64,000 bases of DNA from Amblyomma americanum (GCF_052857255.1 NC_135504.1:144114121-144178120), one strand, 5' to 3'. Shown: positions 46,501 to 60,395, counted from the stretch's first letter. The notes: a model not told the origin generated them from the sequence alone. A program made the numbers and translations.

Positions 46501-47969
46501 GTTTTGAGCCGGAATACAAGTTTTCGCGCTATTCTGAGAGAAGTTTACGCCTTTCTCTCGTCTACTCTTCGACGACTTGCAAAATCGATGCTCGTGAATC
46601 TTGCTCGTTTCGATCTAAAACGATGTATCCCGTTGTTTTGAGCCGGAATACAAGTTTTCGTGCAGTTCTGAGAGAAAAAGTTTACACCTTTCTCTCGTCT
46701 ACTCGTCGACGACTTGTAAAATCGATGCTCGTGAATCTTGCTAGTTTCGATCTAAAACGATGTATCCCGTTGTTTTGAGCCGGAATACAAGTTTTCGCGC
46801 AGTTCTGAGAGAAAAAGTTTACACCTTTCTCTCGTCTTCTCTTCGACGACTTGCAAAATCGATGCTCGTGAATCTTGCTCGTTTAGATCTAAAACGATGT
46901 ATCCCGTTGTTTTGAGCCGGAATACAAGTTTTCGTGCAGTTCTGAGAGAAAAAGTTTACACCTTTCTCTCGTCTACTCTTCGGCGACTTGTAAAATAGAT
47001 GCTCGTGAATCTTGCTAGTTTCGATCTAAAACGATGTATTCCGTTGTTTTGAGCCGGAATACAAGTTTTCGCGCAGTTCTGAGAGAAAAAGTTTACACCT
47101 TTCTCTCGTCTACTCTTCGACGACTTGTAAAATCGATGCTCGTGAATCTTGCTAGTTTCGATCTAAAACGATGTATCCCGTTTTTTGAGCCGGAATACAA
47201 GTTTTCGTGCAGTTCTGAGAGAAAAAGTTTACACCTTTCTCTCGTCTACTCTTCGAGGACTTGTAAAATCGATGCTCGTGAATCTTGCTCGTTTCGATCT
47301 AAAACGATGTATCCCGTTGTTTTGAGCCGGAATACAAGTTTTCGTGCAGTTCTGAGAGAAAAAGTTTACACCTTTCTCTCGTCTACTCTTCGACGACTTG
47401 TAAAATCGATGCTCGTGAATCTTGCTAGTTTCGATCTAAAACGATGCATTGCGTTGTTTTGAGCCGGAATACAAGTTTTCGCGCAGTTCTGAGAGAAAAA
47501 GTTTACAATTTTCTCTCGTCTACTCGTCGACGACTTGTAAAATCGATGCTCGTGAATCTTGCTAGTTTCGATCTAAAACGATGTATTCCGTTGTTTTGAG
47601 CCGGAATACAAGTTTTCGCGCAGTTCTGAGAGAAAAAGTTTACACCTTTCTCTCGTCTACTCTTCGACGACTTGTAAAATCAATGCTCGTGAATCTTGCT
47701 AGTTTCGATCTACAACGATGTATCTCGTTGTTTTGAGCCGGAATACAAGTTTTCGCGCAGTTCTGAGAGAAAAAGTTTACAATTTTCTCTCGTCTACTCG
47801 TCGACGACTTGTAAAATCGATGCTCGTGAATCTTGCTAGTTTCGATCTAAAACGATGTATTCCGTTGTTTTGAGCCGGAATACAAGTTTTCGCGCAGTTC
47901 TGAGAGAAAAACTTTACACCTTTCTCTCGTCTACTCTTCGACGACTTGTAAAATCAATGCTCGTGAATC

Positions 47970-50900
47970 TTGCTAGTTTCGATCTACAACGATGAATCCT
48001 GTTGTTTTGAGCCGGAATACAAGTTTTCGCGCTATTCTGAGAGAAGAAGTTTACGCCTTTCTCTCGTCTACTCTTCGACGACTTGCAAAATCGATGCTCG
48101 TGAATCTTGCTCGTTTCGATCTAAAACGATGTATCCCGTTGTTTTGAGCCGGAATACAAGTTTTCGTGCAGTTCTGAGAGAAAACGTTTACACCTTTCTC
48201 TCGTCTACTCGTCGAAGACTTGTAAAATCGATGCTCGTGAATCTTGCTAGTTTCGATCTAAAACGATGTATCCCGTTGTTTTGAGCCGGAATACAAGTTT
48301 TCGCGCAGTTCTGAGAGAAAAAGTTTACACCTTTCTCTCGTCTACTCTTCGACGACTTGCAAAATCGATGCTCGTGAATCTTGCTCGTTTAGATCTAAAA
48401 CGATGTATCCCGTTGTTTTGAGCCGGAATACAAGTTTTCGTGCAGTTCTGAGAGAAAAAGTTTACACCTTTCTCTCGTCTACTCTTCGGCGACTTGTAAA
48501 ATCGATGCTCGTGAATCTTGCTAGTTTCGATCTAAAACGATGTATTCCGTTGTTTTGAGCCGGAATACAAGTTTTCGCGCAGTTCTGAGAGAAAATGTTT
48601 ACACCTTTCTCTCGTCTACTCTTCGACGACTTGCAAAATCGATGCTCGTGAATCTTGCTCGTTTAGATCTAAAACGATGTATCCCGTTGTTTTGAGCCGG
48701 AATACAAGTTTTCGTGCAGTTCTGAGAGAAAAAGTTTACACCTTTCTCTCGTCTACTCTTCGGCGACTTGTAAAATCGATGCTCGTGAATCTTGCTAGTT
48801 TCGATCTAAAACGATGTATTCCGTTGTTTTGAGCCGGAATACAAGTTTTCGCGCAGTTCTGAGAGAAAAAGTTTACACCTTTCTCTCGTCTACTCTTCGA
48901 CGACTTGTAAAATCGATGCTCGTGAATCTTGCTAGTTTCGATCTAAAACGATGTATCCCGTTTTTTGAGCCGGAATACAAGTTTTCGTGCAGTTCTGAGA
49001 GAAAAAGTTTACACCTTTCTCTCGTCTACTCTTCGAGGACTTGTAAAATCGATGCTCGTGAATCTTGCTCGTTTCGATCTAAAACGATGTATCCCGTTGT
49101 TTTGAGCCGGAATACAAGTTTTCGTGCAGTTCTGAGAGAAAAAGTTTACACCTTTCTCTCGTCTACTCTTCGACGACTTGTAAAATCGATGCTCGTGAAT
49201 CTTGCTAGTTTCGATTTAAAACGATGCATTGCGTTGTTTTGAGCCGGAATACAAGTTTTCGCGCAGTTCTGAGAGAAAAAGTTTACAATTTTCTCTCGTC
49301 TACTCGTCGACGACTTGTAAAATCGATGCTCGTGAATCTTGCTAGTTTCGATCTAAAACGATGTATTCCGTTGTTTTGAGCCGGAATACAAGTTTTCGCG
49401 CAGTTCTGAGAGAAAAACTTTACACCTTTCTCTCGTCTACTCTTCGACGACTTGTAAAATCAATGCTCGTGAATCTTGCTAGTTTCGATCTACAACGATG
49501 AATCCTGTTGTTTTGAGCCGGAATACAAGTTTTCGCGCTATTCTGAGAGAAGAAGTTTACGCCTTTCTCTCGTCTACTCTTCGACGACTTGCAAAATCGA
49601 TGCTCGTGAATCTTGCTCGTTTCGATCTAAAACGATGTATCCCGTTGTTTTGAGCCGGAATACAAGTTTTCGTGCAGTTCTGAGAGAAAAAGTTTACACC
49701 TTTCTCTCGTCTACTCGTCGAAGACTTGTAAAATCGATGCTCGTGAATCTTGCTAGTTTCGATCTAAAACGATGTATCCCGTTGTTTTGAGCCGGAATAC
49801 AAGTTTTCGCGCAGTTCTGAGAGAAAAAGTTTACACCTTTCTCTCGTCTACTCTTCGACGACTTGCAAAATCGATGCTCGTGAATCTTGCTCGTTTAGAT
49901 CTAAAACGATCTATCCCGTTGTTTTGAGCCGGAATACAAGTTTTCGTGCAGTTCTGAGAGAAAAAGTTTACACCTTTCTCTCGTCTACTCTTCGGCGACT
50001 TGTAAAATCGATGCTCGTGAATCTTGCTAGTTTCGATCTAAAACGATGTATTCCGTTGTTTTGAGCCGGAATACAAGTTTTCGCGCAGTTCTGAGAGAAA
50101 ATGTTTACACCTTTCTCTCGTCTACTCTTCGACGACTTGCAAAATCGATGCTCGTGAATCTTGCTCGTTTAGATCTAAAACGATGTATCCCGTTGTTTTG
50201 AGCCGGAATACAAGTTTTCGTGCAGTTCTGAGAGAAAAAGTTTACACCTTTCTCTCGTCTACTCTTCGGCGACTTGTACAATCGATGCTCGTGAATCTTG
50301 CTAGTTTCGATCTAAAACGATGTATTCCGTTGTTTTGAGCCGGAATACAAGTTTTCGCGCAGTTCTGAGAGAAAAAGTTTACACCTTTCTCTCGTCTACT
50401 CTTCGACGACTTGTAAAATCGATGCTCGTGAATCTTGCTAGTTTCGATCTAAAACGATGTATCCCGTTTTTTGAGCCGGAATACAAGTTTTCGTGCAGTT
50501 CTGAGAGAAAAAGTTTACACCTTTCTCTCGTCTACTCTTCGAGGACTTGTAAAATCGATGCTCGTGAATCTTGCTCGTTTCGATCTAAAACGATGTATCC
50601 CGTTGTTTTGAGCCGGAATACAAGTTTTCGTGCAGTTCTGAGAGAAAAAGTTTACACCTTTCTCTCGTCTACTCTTCGACGACTTGTAAAATCGATGCTC
50701 GTGAATCTTGCTAGTTTCGATCTAAAACGATGCATTGCGTTGTTTTGAGCCGGAATACAAGTTTTCGCGCAGTTCTGAGAGAAAAAGTTTACAATTTTCT
50801 CTCGTCTACTCGTCGACGACTTGTAAAATCGATGCTCGTGAATCTTGCTAGTTTCGATCTAAAACGATGTATTCCGTTGTTTTGAGCCGGAATACAAGTT

Positions 50901-50981
50901 TTCGCGCAGTTCTGAGAGAAAAAGTTTACAATTTTCTCTCGTCTACTCGTCGACGACTTGTAAAATCGATGCTCGTGAATC
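47970..50981 (+). repeat. Tandem 11-monomer units (period 1506 bp)
   Basis: Two successive units. The rare GAGAAAATGTTTACAC occurs at 48596 and 50102 (position of the T), and the TACAACGATGAATCC block at 47970 and 49476, each 1506 bp apart. Private differences seen by eye are few: GAAAACG near 48185, GATTTAAAACG near 49214, ACGATCTATCCC near 49908 and TTGTACAATCG near 50276. Confidence 0.88.
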
Positions 50982-52819
50982 TTGCTAGTTTCGATCTAAA
51001 ACGATGTATTCCGTTGTTTTGAGCCGGAATACAAGTTTTCGCGCAGTTCTGAGAGAAAAACTTTACACCTTTCTCTCGTCTACTCTTCGACGACTTGTAA
51101 AATCGATGCTCGTGAATCTTGCTAGTTTCGATCTACAACGATGAATCCTGTTGTTTTGAGCCGGAATACAAGTTTTCGCGCTATTCTGAGAGAAGAAGTT
51201 TACGCCTTTCTCTCGTCTACTCTTCGACGACTTGCAAAATCGATGCTCGTGAATCTTGCTCGTTTCGATCTAAAACGATGTATCCCGTTGTTTTGAGCCG
51301 GAATACAAGTTTTCGTGCAGTTCTGAGAGAAAAAGTTTACACCTTTCTCTCGTCTACTCGTCGAAGACTTGTAAAATCGATGCTCGTGAATCTTGCTAGT
51401 TTCGATCTAAAACGATGTATCCCGTTTTTTGAGCCGGAATACAAGTTTTCGTGCAGTTCTGAGGGAAAAAGTTTACACCTTTCTCTCGTCTACTCTTCGA
51501 GGACTTGTAAAATCGATGCTCGTGAATCTTGCTCGTTTCGATCTAAAACGATGTATCCCGTTGTTTTGAGCCGGAATACAAGTTTTCGTGCAGTTCTGAG
51601 AGAAAAAGTTTACGCCTTTCTCTCGTCTACTCTTCGACGACTTGTAAAATCGATGCTCGTGAATCTTGCTAGTTTCGATCTACAACGATGTATCTCGTTG
51701 TTTTGAGCTGGAATACAAGTTTTCGCGCAGTTCTGAGAGAAAAAGTTTACACCTTTCTCTCGTCTACTCTTCGACGACTTGTAAAATCGATGCTCGTGAA
51801 TCTTGCTAGTTTCGATCTAAAACGATGTATCCCGTTGTTTTGAGCCGGAATACAAGTTTTCGTGCAGTTCTGAGAGAAAAAGTTTACACCTTTCTCTCTA
51901 CTCTTCGACGACTTCTAAAATCGATGCTCGTGAATCTTGCTAGTTTCGATCTAAAACGATGTATTCCGTTGTTTTGAGCCGGAATACAAGTTTTCGCGCA
52001 GTTCTGAGAGAAAAAGTTTACACCTTTCTCTCGTCTACTCTTCGAAGACTTGTAAAATCGATGCTCGTGAATCTTGCTAGTTTCGATCTAAAACGATGAA
52101 TCCTGTTGTTTTGAGCCGGAATACAAGTTTTCGCGCAGTACTGAGAGAAAAAGTTTACACGTTTCTCTCGTCTACTCTTCGACGACTTGTAAAATCGATG
52201 CTCGTGAATCTTGCTAGTTTCGATCTAAAACGATGTATCCCGTTGTTTTGAGCCGGAATACAAGTTTTCGCGCAGTTCTGAGAGAAAAAGTTTACACCTT
52301 TCTCTCGTCTACTCTTCGACGACTTGTAAAATCGATGCTCGTGAATCTTGCTAGTTTCGATCTAAAACGATGTATCCCGTTGTTTTGAGCCGGAATACAA
52401 GTTTTCGTGCAGTTCTGAGAGAAAAAGTTTACACCTTTCTCTCTACTCTTCGACGACTTGTAAAATCGATGCTCGTGAATCTTGCTAGTTTCGATCTAAA
52501 ACGATGTATTCCGTTGTTTTGAGCCGGAATACAAGTTTTCGCGCAGTTCTGAGAGAAAAAGTTTACAATTTTCTCTCGTCTACTCTTCGAAGACTTGTAA
52601 AATCGATGCTCGTGAATCTTGCGAGTTTCGATCTAAAACGATGAATCCTGTTGTTGTGAGCCGGAATACAAGTTTTCGCGCAGTACTGAGAGAAAAAGTT
52701 TACACCTTTCTCTCGTCTACTCTTCGACGACTTGTAAAATCGATGCTCGTGAATCTTGCTAGTTTCGATCTAAAACGATGTATCCCGTTGTTTTGAGCCG
52801 GAATACAAGTTTTCGCGCA

Positions 52820-52829
52820 GTTCTAAGAG
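52820..52829 (+). other. Empty insertion site 4 (GTTCTAAGAG)
   Basis: Uninterrupted target in the right, insert-free part, with TTGTAATATCG and the TTTACGCC / GTAACCC / GTTCTGACG monomers to its right. Confidence 0.88.
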
Positions 52830-53859
52830 AAAAAGTTTACACCTTTCTCTCGTCTACTCTTCGACGACTTGTAATATCGATGCTCGTGAATCTTGCTAGT
52901 TTCAATCTAAAACGATGTATTCCGTTGTTTTGAGCCGGAATACAAGTTTTCGCGCAGTTCTGAGAGAAAAAGTTTACGCCTTTCTCTCGTCTACTCTTCG
53001 ATGACTTGTAAAATCGATGCTCGTGAATCTTGCTAGTTTCGATCTAAAACGATGTAACCCGTTGTTCTGAGCCGGAATACAAGTTCTGACGCAGTTCTGA
53101 GAGAAAACGTTTACACCTTTCTCTCGTCTACTCTTCGAGGACTTGTAAAATCGATGCTCGTGAATCTTGCTAGTTTCGATCTAAAACGATGAATCCCGTT
53201 GTTTTGAGCCGGAATACAAGTTTTCGCGCAGTTCTGAGAGAAAAAGTTTACACCTTTCTCTCGTCTACTCTTCGACGACTTGTAAAATCGATGCTCGTGA
53301 ATCTTGCTAGTTTCGATCTAAAACGATGTATCCTGTTGTTTTGAGCCGGAATACAAGTTTTCGTGCAGTTCTGAGAGAAAAAGTTTACACCTTTCTCCTG
53401 TCTACTCTTCGACGAGTTGTAAAATCGATGCTCGTGAATCTTGCTAGTTTCGATCTAAAACGATGTATTCCGTTGTTTTGAGCCGGAATACAAGTTTTCG
53501 CGCAGTTCTGAGAAAAAAAGTTTACACCTTTCTCTCGTCTACTCTTCGACGACTTGTAAAATCGATGCTCGTGAATCTTGCTAGTTTCGATCTAAAACGA
53601 TGTATCCCGTTTTTTTGAGCCGGAATACAAGTTTTCGTGCAGTTCTGAGAGAAAAAGTTTACACCTTTCTCTCGTCTACTCTTCGAGGACTTGTAAAACC
53701 GATGCTCGTGAATCTTGCTCGTTTCGATCTAAAACGATGTATCCCGTTGTTTTGAGCCGGAATACAAGTTTTCGTGCAGTTCTGAGAGAAAAAGTTTACA
53801 CCTTTCTCTCGTCTACTCTTCGACGACTTGTAAAATCGATGCTCGTGAATCTTGCTAGT

Positions 53860-55230
53860 TTCGATCTAAAACGATGCATTGCGTTGTTTTGAGCCGGAAT
53901 ACAAGTTTTCGCGCAGTTCTGAGAGAAAAAGTTTACGATTTTCTCTCGTCTACTCGTCGACGACTTGTAAAATCGATGCTCGTGAATCTTGCTAGTTTCG
54001 ATCTAAAACGATGTATTCCGTTGTTTTGAGCCGGAATACAAGTTTTCGCGCAGTTCTGAGAGAAAAAGTTTACACCTTTCTCTCGTCTACTCTTCGACGA
54101 CTTGTAAAATTAATGCTCGTGAATCTTGCTAGTTTCGATCTACAACGATGTATCTCGTTGTTTTGAGCTGGAATACAAGTTTTCGCGCAGTTCTGAGAGA
54201 AAAAGTTTACACCTTTCTCTCGTCTACTCTTCGAGGACTTGTAAAATCGATGCTCGTGAATCTTGCTAGTTTCAATCTAAAACGATGTATCCCGTTGTTT
54301 TGAGCCGGAATACAAGTTTTCGTGCAGTTCTGAGAGAAAAAGTTTACACCTTTCTCTCTACTCTTCGACGACTTGTAAAATCGATGCTCGTGAATCTTGC
54401 TAGTTTCGATCTAAAACGATGTATTCCGTTGTTTTGAGCCGGAATACAAGTTTTCGCGCAGTTCTGAGAGAAAAAGTTTACACCTTTCTCTCGTCTACTC
54501 TTCGACGACTTGTAAAATCGATGCTCGTGAATCTTGCTAGTTTCGATCTAAAACGATGCATTGCGTTGTTTTGAGCCGGAATACAAGTTTTCGCGCAGTT
54601 CTGAGAGAAAAAGTTTACGATTTTCTCTCGTCTACTCGTCGACGACTTGTAAAATCGATGCTCGTGAATCTTGCTAGTTTCGATCTAAAACGATGTATTC
54701 CGTTGTTTTGAGCCGGAATACAAGTTTTCGCGCAGTTCTGAGAGAAAAAGTTTACACCTTTCTCTCGTCTACTCTTCGACGACTTGTAAAATTAATGCTC
54801 GTGAATCTTGCTAGTTTCGATCTACAACGATGTATCTCGTTGTTTTGAGCTGGAATACAAGTTTTCGCGCAGTTCTGAGAGAAAAAGTTTACACCTTTCT
54901 CTCGTCTACTCTTCGAGGACTTGTAAAATCGATGCTCGTGAATCTTGCTAGTTTCAATCTAAAACGATGTATCCCGTTGTTTTGAGCCGGAATACAAGTT
55001 TTCGTGCAGTTCTGAGAGAAAAAGTTTACACCTTTCTCTCTACTCTTCGACGACTTGTAAAATCGATGCTCGTGAATCTTGCTAGTTTCGATCTAAAACG
55101 ATGTATTCCGTTGTTTTGAGCCGGAATACAAGTTTTCGCGCAGTTCTGAGAGAAAAAGTTTACACCTTTCTCTCGTCTACTCTTCGACGACTTGTAAAAT
55201 CGATGCTCGTGAATCTTGCTAGTTTCGATC
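53860..55230 (+). repeat. 5-monomer tandem duplication (682 bp)
   Basis: The rare variants TTTACGATTTTCTC and GTAAAATTAATGCTCG occur near 53934 / 54616 and 54106 / 54788. TAATGCTCG is at 54111 and 54793, 682 bp apart: five monomers less the 3-bp CGT deletion that each unit carries. Confidence 0.85.
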
Positions 55231-57737
55231 TAAAACGATGTATCCCGTTGTTTTGAGCCGGAATACAAGTTTTCGCGCAGTTCTGAGAGAAAAAGTTTAC
55301 ACCTTTCTCTCGTCTACTCTTCGACGACTTGTAAAATCGATGCTCGTGAATCTTGCTAGTTTCGATCTAAAACGATGTATCCCGTTGTTTTGAGCCGGAA
55401 TACAAGTTTTCGTGCAGTTCTGAGAGAAAAAGTTTACACCTTTCTCTCTACTCTTCGACGACTTGTAAAATCGATGCTCGTGAATCTTGCTAGTTTCGAT
55501 CTAAAACGATGTATTCCGCTGTTTTGAGCCGGAATACAAGTTTTCGAGCATTTCTGAGAGAAAAAGTTTACAATTTTCTCTCGTCTACTCGTCGACGATT
55601 TGTAAAATCGATGCTCGCGAATCTTACTAGTTTCGATCTAAAACGATGTATACCGTTGTTTTGAGCCGGAATACAAGTTTTCGTGCAGTTCTGAGAGAAA
55701 AAGTTTACACCATTCTCTCGTGTACTCATCGACGACTTGTAAAAGCGATGCTTGTGAATATTGCTAGTTTCGATCTAAAACGATGTATCCCGTTGTTTTG
55801 AGCCGGAATACAAGTTTTCGTGCAGTTCTGAGAGAAAACGTTTACACCTTTCTCTCGTCTACTCTTCGAGGACTTGTAAAATCGATGCTCGTGAATCTTG
55901 CTAGTTTCGATCTAAAACGATGAATCCTGTTGTTTTGAGCCGGAATACAAGTTTTCGCGCAGTTCTGAGAGAAAAAGTTTACAGCTTTCTCTCGTCTACT
56001 CTTCGACGACTTGTAAAATCGATGCTCGTGAATCTTGCTAGTTTCGATCTAAAACGATGTATCCCGTTTTTTTGAGCCGGAATACAAGTTTTCGTGCAGT
56101 TCTGAGAGAAAAAGTTTACACCTTTCTCTCGTCTACTCTTCGGCTACGTGTAAAATCGATGCTTGTGAATCTTGCTAGTTTCGATCTAAAACGATGTATC
56201 CCGTTGTTTTGAGCCGGAATACAAGTTTTCGTGCAGTTCTGAGAGAAAAAGTTTACACCTTTCTCTCGTCTACTCTTCGAGGACTTGTAAAATCGATGCT
56301 CGTGAATCTTGCTAGTTTCGATCTAAAACGATGTATCCCGTTGTTTTGAGCCGGAATACAAGTTTTCGTGCAGTTCTGAGAGAAAAAGTTTACACCTTTC
56401 TCCTGTCTACTCTTCGACGAGTTGTAAAATCGATGCTCGTGAATCTTGCTAGTTTCGATCTAAAACGATGTATTCCGTTGTTTTGAGCCGGAATACAAGT
56501 TTTCGCGCAGTTCTGAGAAAAAAGTTTACACCTTTCTCTCGTCTACTCTTCGACGACTTGTAAAATCGATGCTCGTGAATCTTGCTAGTTTCGATCTAAA
56601 ACGATGTATCCCGTTTTTTTGAGCCGGTATACAAGTTCTCGCGCAGTTCTGAGAAAAAAGTTTACACCTTTCCCTCGTGTACTCATCGACGACTTGTAAA
56701 AGCGATGCTTGTGAATCTTGCTAGTTTCGATCTAAAACGATGTATCCCGTTGTTTTGAGCCGGAATACAAGTTTTCGTGCAGTTCTGAGAGAAAACGTTT
56801 ACACCTTTCTCTCGTCTACTCTTCGAGGACTTGTAAAATCGATGCTCGTGAATCTTGCTAGTTTCGATCTAAAACGATGTATCCCGTTTTTTTGAGCCGG
56901 AATACAAGTTTTCGTGCAGTTCTGAGAGAAAAAGTTTACACCTTTCTCTCGTCTACTCTTCGGCGACGTGTAAAATCGATGCTTGTGAATCTTGCTAGTT
57001 TCGATCTAAAACGATGTATCCCGTTGTTTTGAGCGGGAATACAAGTTTTCGTGCAGTTCTGAGAGAAAAAGTTTACACCTTTCTCTCGTCTACTCTTCGA
57101 GGACTTGTAAAATCGATGCTCGTGAATCTTGCTAGTTTCGATCTAAAACGATGTATCCCGTTGTTTTGAGCCGGAATACAAGTTTTCGTGCAGTTCTGAG
57201 AGAAAAAGTTTACACCTTTCTCTCTACTCTTCGACGACTTGTAAAATCGATGCTCGTGAATCTTGCTAGTTTCGATCTAAAACGATGTATTCCGTTGTTT
57301 TGAGCCGGAATACAAGTTTTCGCGCAGTTCTGAGAGAAAAAGTTTACAATTTTCTCTCGTCTACTCGTCGACGATTTGTAAAATCGATGCTCGCGAATCT
57401 TACTAGTTTCGATCTAAAACGATGTATACCGTTGTTTTGAGCCAGAATACAAGTTTTCGTGCAGTTCTGAGAGAAAAAGTTTACACCTTTCTCTCGTCTT
57501 CTCTTCGAAGACTTGTAAAATCGATGCTCGTGAATCTTGCTAGTTTCGATCTAAAACGATGAATCCTGTTGTTTTGAGCCGGAATACAAGTTTTCGCGCA
57601 GTACTGAGAGAAAAAGTTTACACCTTTCTCTCGTCTACTCTTCGACGACTTGTAAAATCGATGCTCGTGAATCTTGCTAGTTTCGATCTAAAACGATGTA
57701 TCCCGTTGTTTTGAGCCGGAATACAAGTTTTCGCACA

Positions 57738-57747
57738 GTTCTATGAG
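57738..57747 (+). other. Diverged empty insertion site (GTTCTATGAG)
   Basis: Same position in the same ordered monomer series (TTGTAATATCG follows), with T for A inside the site and CGCACAG just upstream. No insert. Confidence 0.75.
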
Positions 57748-59299
57748 AAAAAGTTTACACCTTTCTCTCGTCTACTCTTCGACGACTTGTAATATCGATG
57801 CTCGTGAATCTTGCTAGTTTCGATCTAAAACGATGTATTCCGTTGTTTTGAGCCGGAATACAAGTTTTCGCGCAGTTCTGAGAGAAAACGTTTACGCCTT
57901 TCTCTCGTCTACTCTTCGATGACTTGTAAAATCGATGCTCGTGAATCTTGCTAGTTTCGATCTAAAACGATGTAACCCGTTGTTCTGAGCAGGAATACAA
58001 GTTCTGACGCAGTTCTGAGAGAAAACGTTTACACCTTTCTCTCGTCTACTCTTCGAGGACTTGTAAAATCGATGCTCGTGAATCTTGCTAGTTTCGATCT
58101 AAAACGATGAATCCCGTTGTTTTGAGCCGGAATACAAGTTTTCGCGCAGTTCTGAGAGAAAAAGTTTATACCTTTCTCTCGTCTACTCTTCGACGACTTG
58201 TAAAATCGATGCTCGTGAATCTTGCTAGTTTCGATCTAAAACGATGCATTCCGTTGTTTTGAGCCGGAATACAAGTTTTCGCGCAGTTCTGAGAGAAAAA
58301 GTTTACACCTTTCTCCTGTCTACTCTTCGACGAGTTGTAAAATCGATGCTCGTGAATCTTGCTAGTTTCGATCTAAAACGATGTATTCCGTTGTTTTGAG
58401 CCGGAATACAAGTTTTCGCGCAGTTCTGAGAAAAAAAGTTTACACCTTTCTCTCGTCTACTCTTCGACGACTTGTAAAATCGATGCTCGTGAATCTTGCT
58501 AGTTTCGATCTAAAACGATGTATCCCGTTTTTTTGAGCCGGTATACAAGTTCTCGCGCAGTTCTGAGAAAAAAGTTTACACCTTTCCCTCGTGTACTCAT
58601 CGACGACTTGTAAAAGCGATGCTTGTGAATCTTGCTAGTTTCGATCTAAAACGATGTATCCCGTTGTTTTGAGCCGGAATACAAGTTTTCGTGCAGTTCT
58701 GAGAGAAAACGTTTACACCTTTCTCTCGTCTAATCTTCGAGGACTTGTAAAATCGATGCTCGTGAATCTTGCTAGTTTAGATCTAAAACGATGAATCCTG
58801 TTGTTTTGAGCCGGAATACAAGTTTTCGCGCAGTTCTGAGAGAAAAAGTTTACAGCTTTCTCTCGTCTACTCTTCGACGACTTGTAAAATCGATGCTCGT
58901 GAATCTTGCTAGTTTCGATCTAAAACGATGTATCCCGTTTTTTTGAGCCGGAATACAAGTTTTCGTGCAGTTCTGAGAGAAAAAGTTTACACCTTTCTCT
59001 CGTCTACTCTTCGGCGACGTGTAAAATCGATGCTTGTGAATCTTGCTAGTTTCGATCTAAAACGATGTATCCCGTTGTTTTGAGCCGGAATACAAGTTTT
59101 CGTGCAGTTCTGAGAGAAAAAGTTTACACCTTTCTCTCGTCTACTCTTCGAGGACTTGTAAAATCGATGCTCGTGAATCTTGCTAGTTTCGATCTAAAAC
59201 GATGAATCCTGTTGTTTTGAGCCGGAATACAAGTTTTCGCGCAGTTCTGAGAGAAAAAGTTTACACCTTTCTCTCGTCTACTCTTCGACGACTTGTAAA

Positions 59300-60395
59300 A
59301 TCGATGCTCGTGAATCTTGCTAGTTTCGATCTAAAACGATGTATCCCGTTTTTTTGAGCCGGAATACAAGTTTTCGTGCAGTTCTGAGAGAAAGTTTACA
59401 CCTTTCTCTCGTCTACTCTTCGAGGACTTGTAAAATCGATGCTCGTGAATCTTGCTCGTTTCGATCTAAAACGATGTATCCCGTTGTTTTGAGCCGGAAT
59501 ACAAGTTTTCGTGCAGTTCTGAGAGAAAAAGTTTACACCTTTCTCTCGTCTACTCTTTGACGACTTGTAAAATCGATGCTCGTGAATCTTGCTAGTTTCG
59601 ATCTAAAACGATGCATTCCGTTGTTTTGAGCCGGAATACAAGTTTTCGCGCAGTTCTGAGAGAAAAAGTTTACAATTTTCTCTCGTCTACTCGTCGACGA
59701 CTTGTAAAATCGATGCTCGTGAATCTTGCTAGTTTCGATCTAAAACGATGTATTCCGTTGTTTTGAGCCGGAATACAAGTTTTCGCGAAGTTCTGAGAGA
59801 AAAAGTTTACACCTTTCTCTCGTCTACTCTTCGACGACTTGTAAAATCGATGCTCGTGAATCTTGCTAGTTTCGATCTAAAACGATGTATCCCGTTTTTT
59901 TGAGCCGGAATACAAGTTTTCGTGCAGTTCTGAGAGAAAAAGTTTACACCTTTCTCTCGTCTACTCTTCGAGGACTTGTAAAATCGATGCTCGTGAATCT
60001 TGCTCGTTTCAATCTAAAACGATGTATCCCGTTGTTTTGAGCCGGAATACAAGTTTTCGTGCAGTTCTGAGAGAAAAAGTTTACACCTTTCTCTCGTCTA
60101 CTCTTTGACGACTTGTAAAATCGATGCTCGTGAATCTTGCTAGTTTCGATCTAAAACGATGCATTCCGTTGTTTTGAGCCGGAATACAAGTTTTCGCGCA
60201 GTTCTGAGAGAAAAAGTTTACAATTTTCTCTCGTCTACTCGTCGACGACTTGTAAAATCGATGCTCGTGAATCTTGCTAGTTTCGATCTAAAACGATGTA
60301 TTCCGTTGTTTTGAGCCGGAATACAAGTTTTCGCGAAGTTCTGAGAGAAAAAGTTTACACCTTTCTCTCGTCTACTCTTCGACGACTTGTAAAAT
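59300..60395 (+). repeat. Exact-length 4-monomer tandem duplication near the right end (548 bp)
   Basis: The private variant TTTCGCGAAGTTCTG recurs with GCGAAG at 59785 and 60333, exactly 548 bp apart. A third copy lies near 62110 inside the following 14-mer. The first monomer of the left copy has lost two A's in GAGAGAAAGTTTACACC near 59386. Confidence 0.82.

Larger units (their letters stand above)
42154..51706 (+). repeat. Locally homogenised higher-order domain (GCGCTATTCTG monomers)
   Basis: The variant GCGCTATTCTGAGAGAAG with TTTACGCC recurs with its neighbours near 42214, 43443, 43991, 46527, 48030, 49536 and 51179. Several spacings are whole monomers: 548 bp (4), 1506 bp (11 less one base) and 1643 bp (12 less one base). 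Two copies, near 42227 and 46540, lack an AAG triplet (GAGAGAAGTTTACG). Another member has CCCGTTTTTTGAGCC (one T fewer). The domain has no retroelement copy. Confidence 0.85.
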
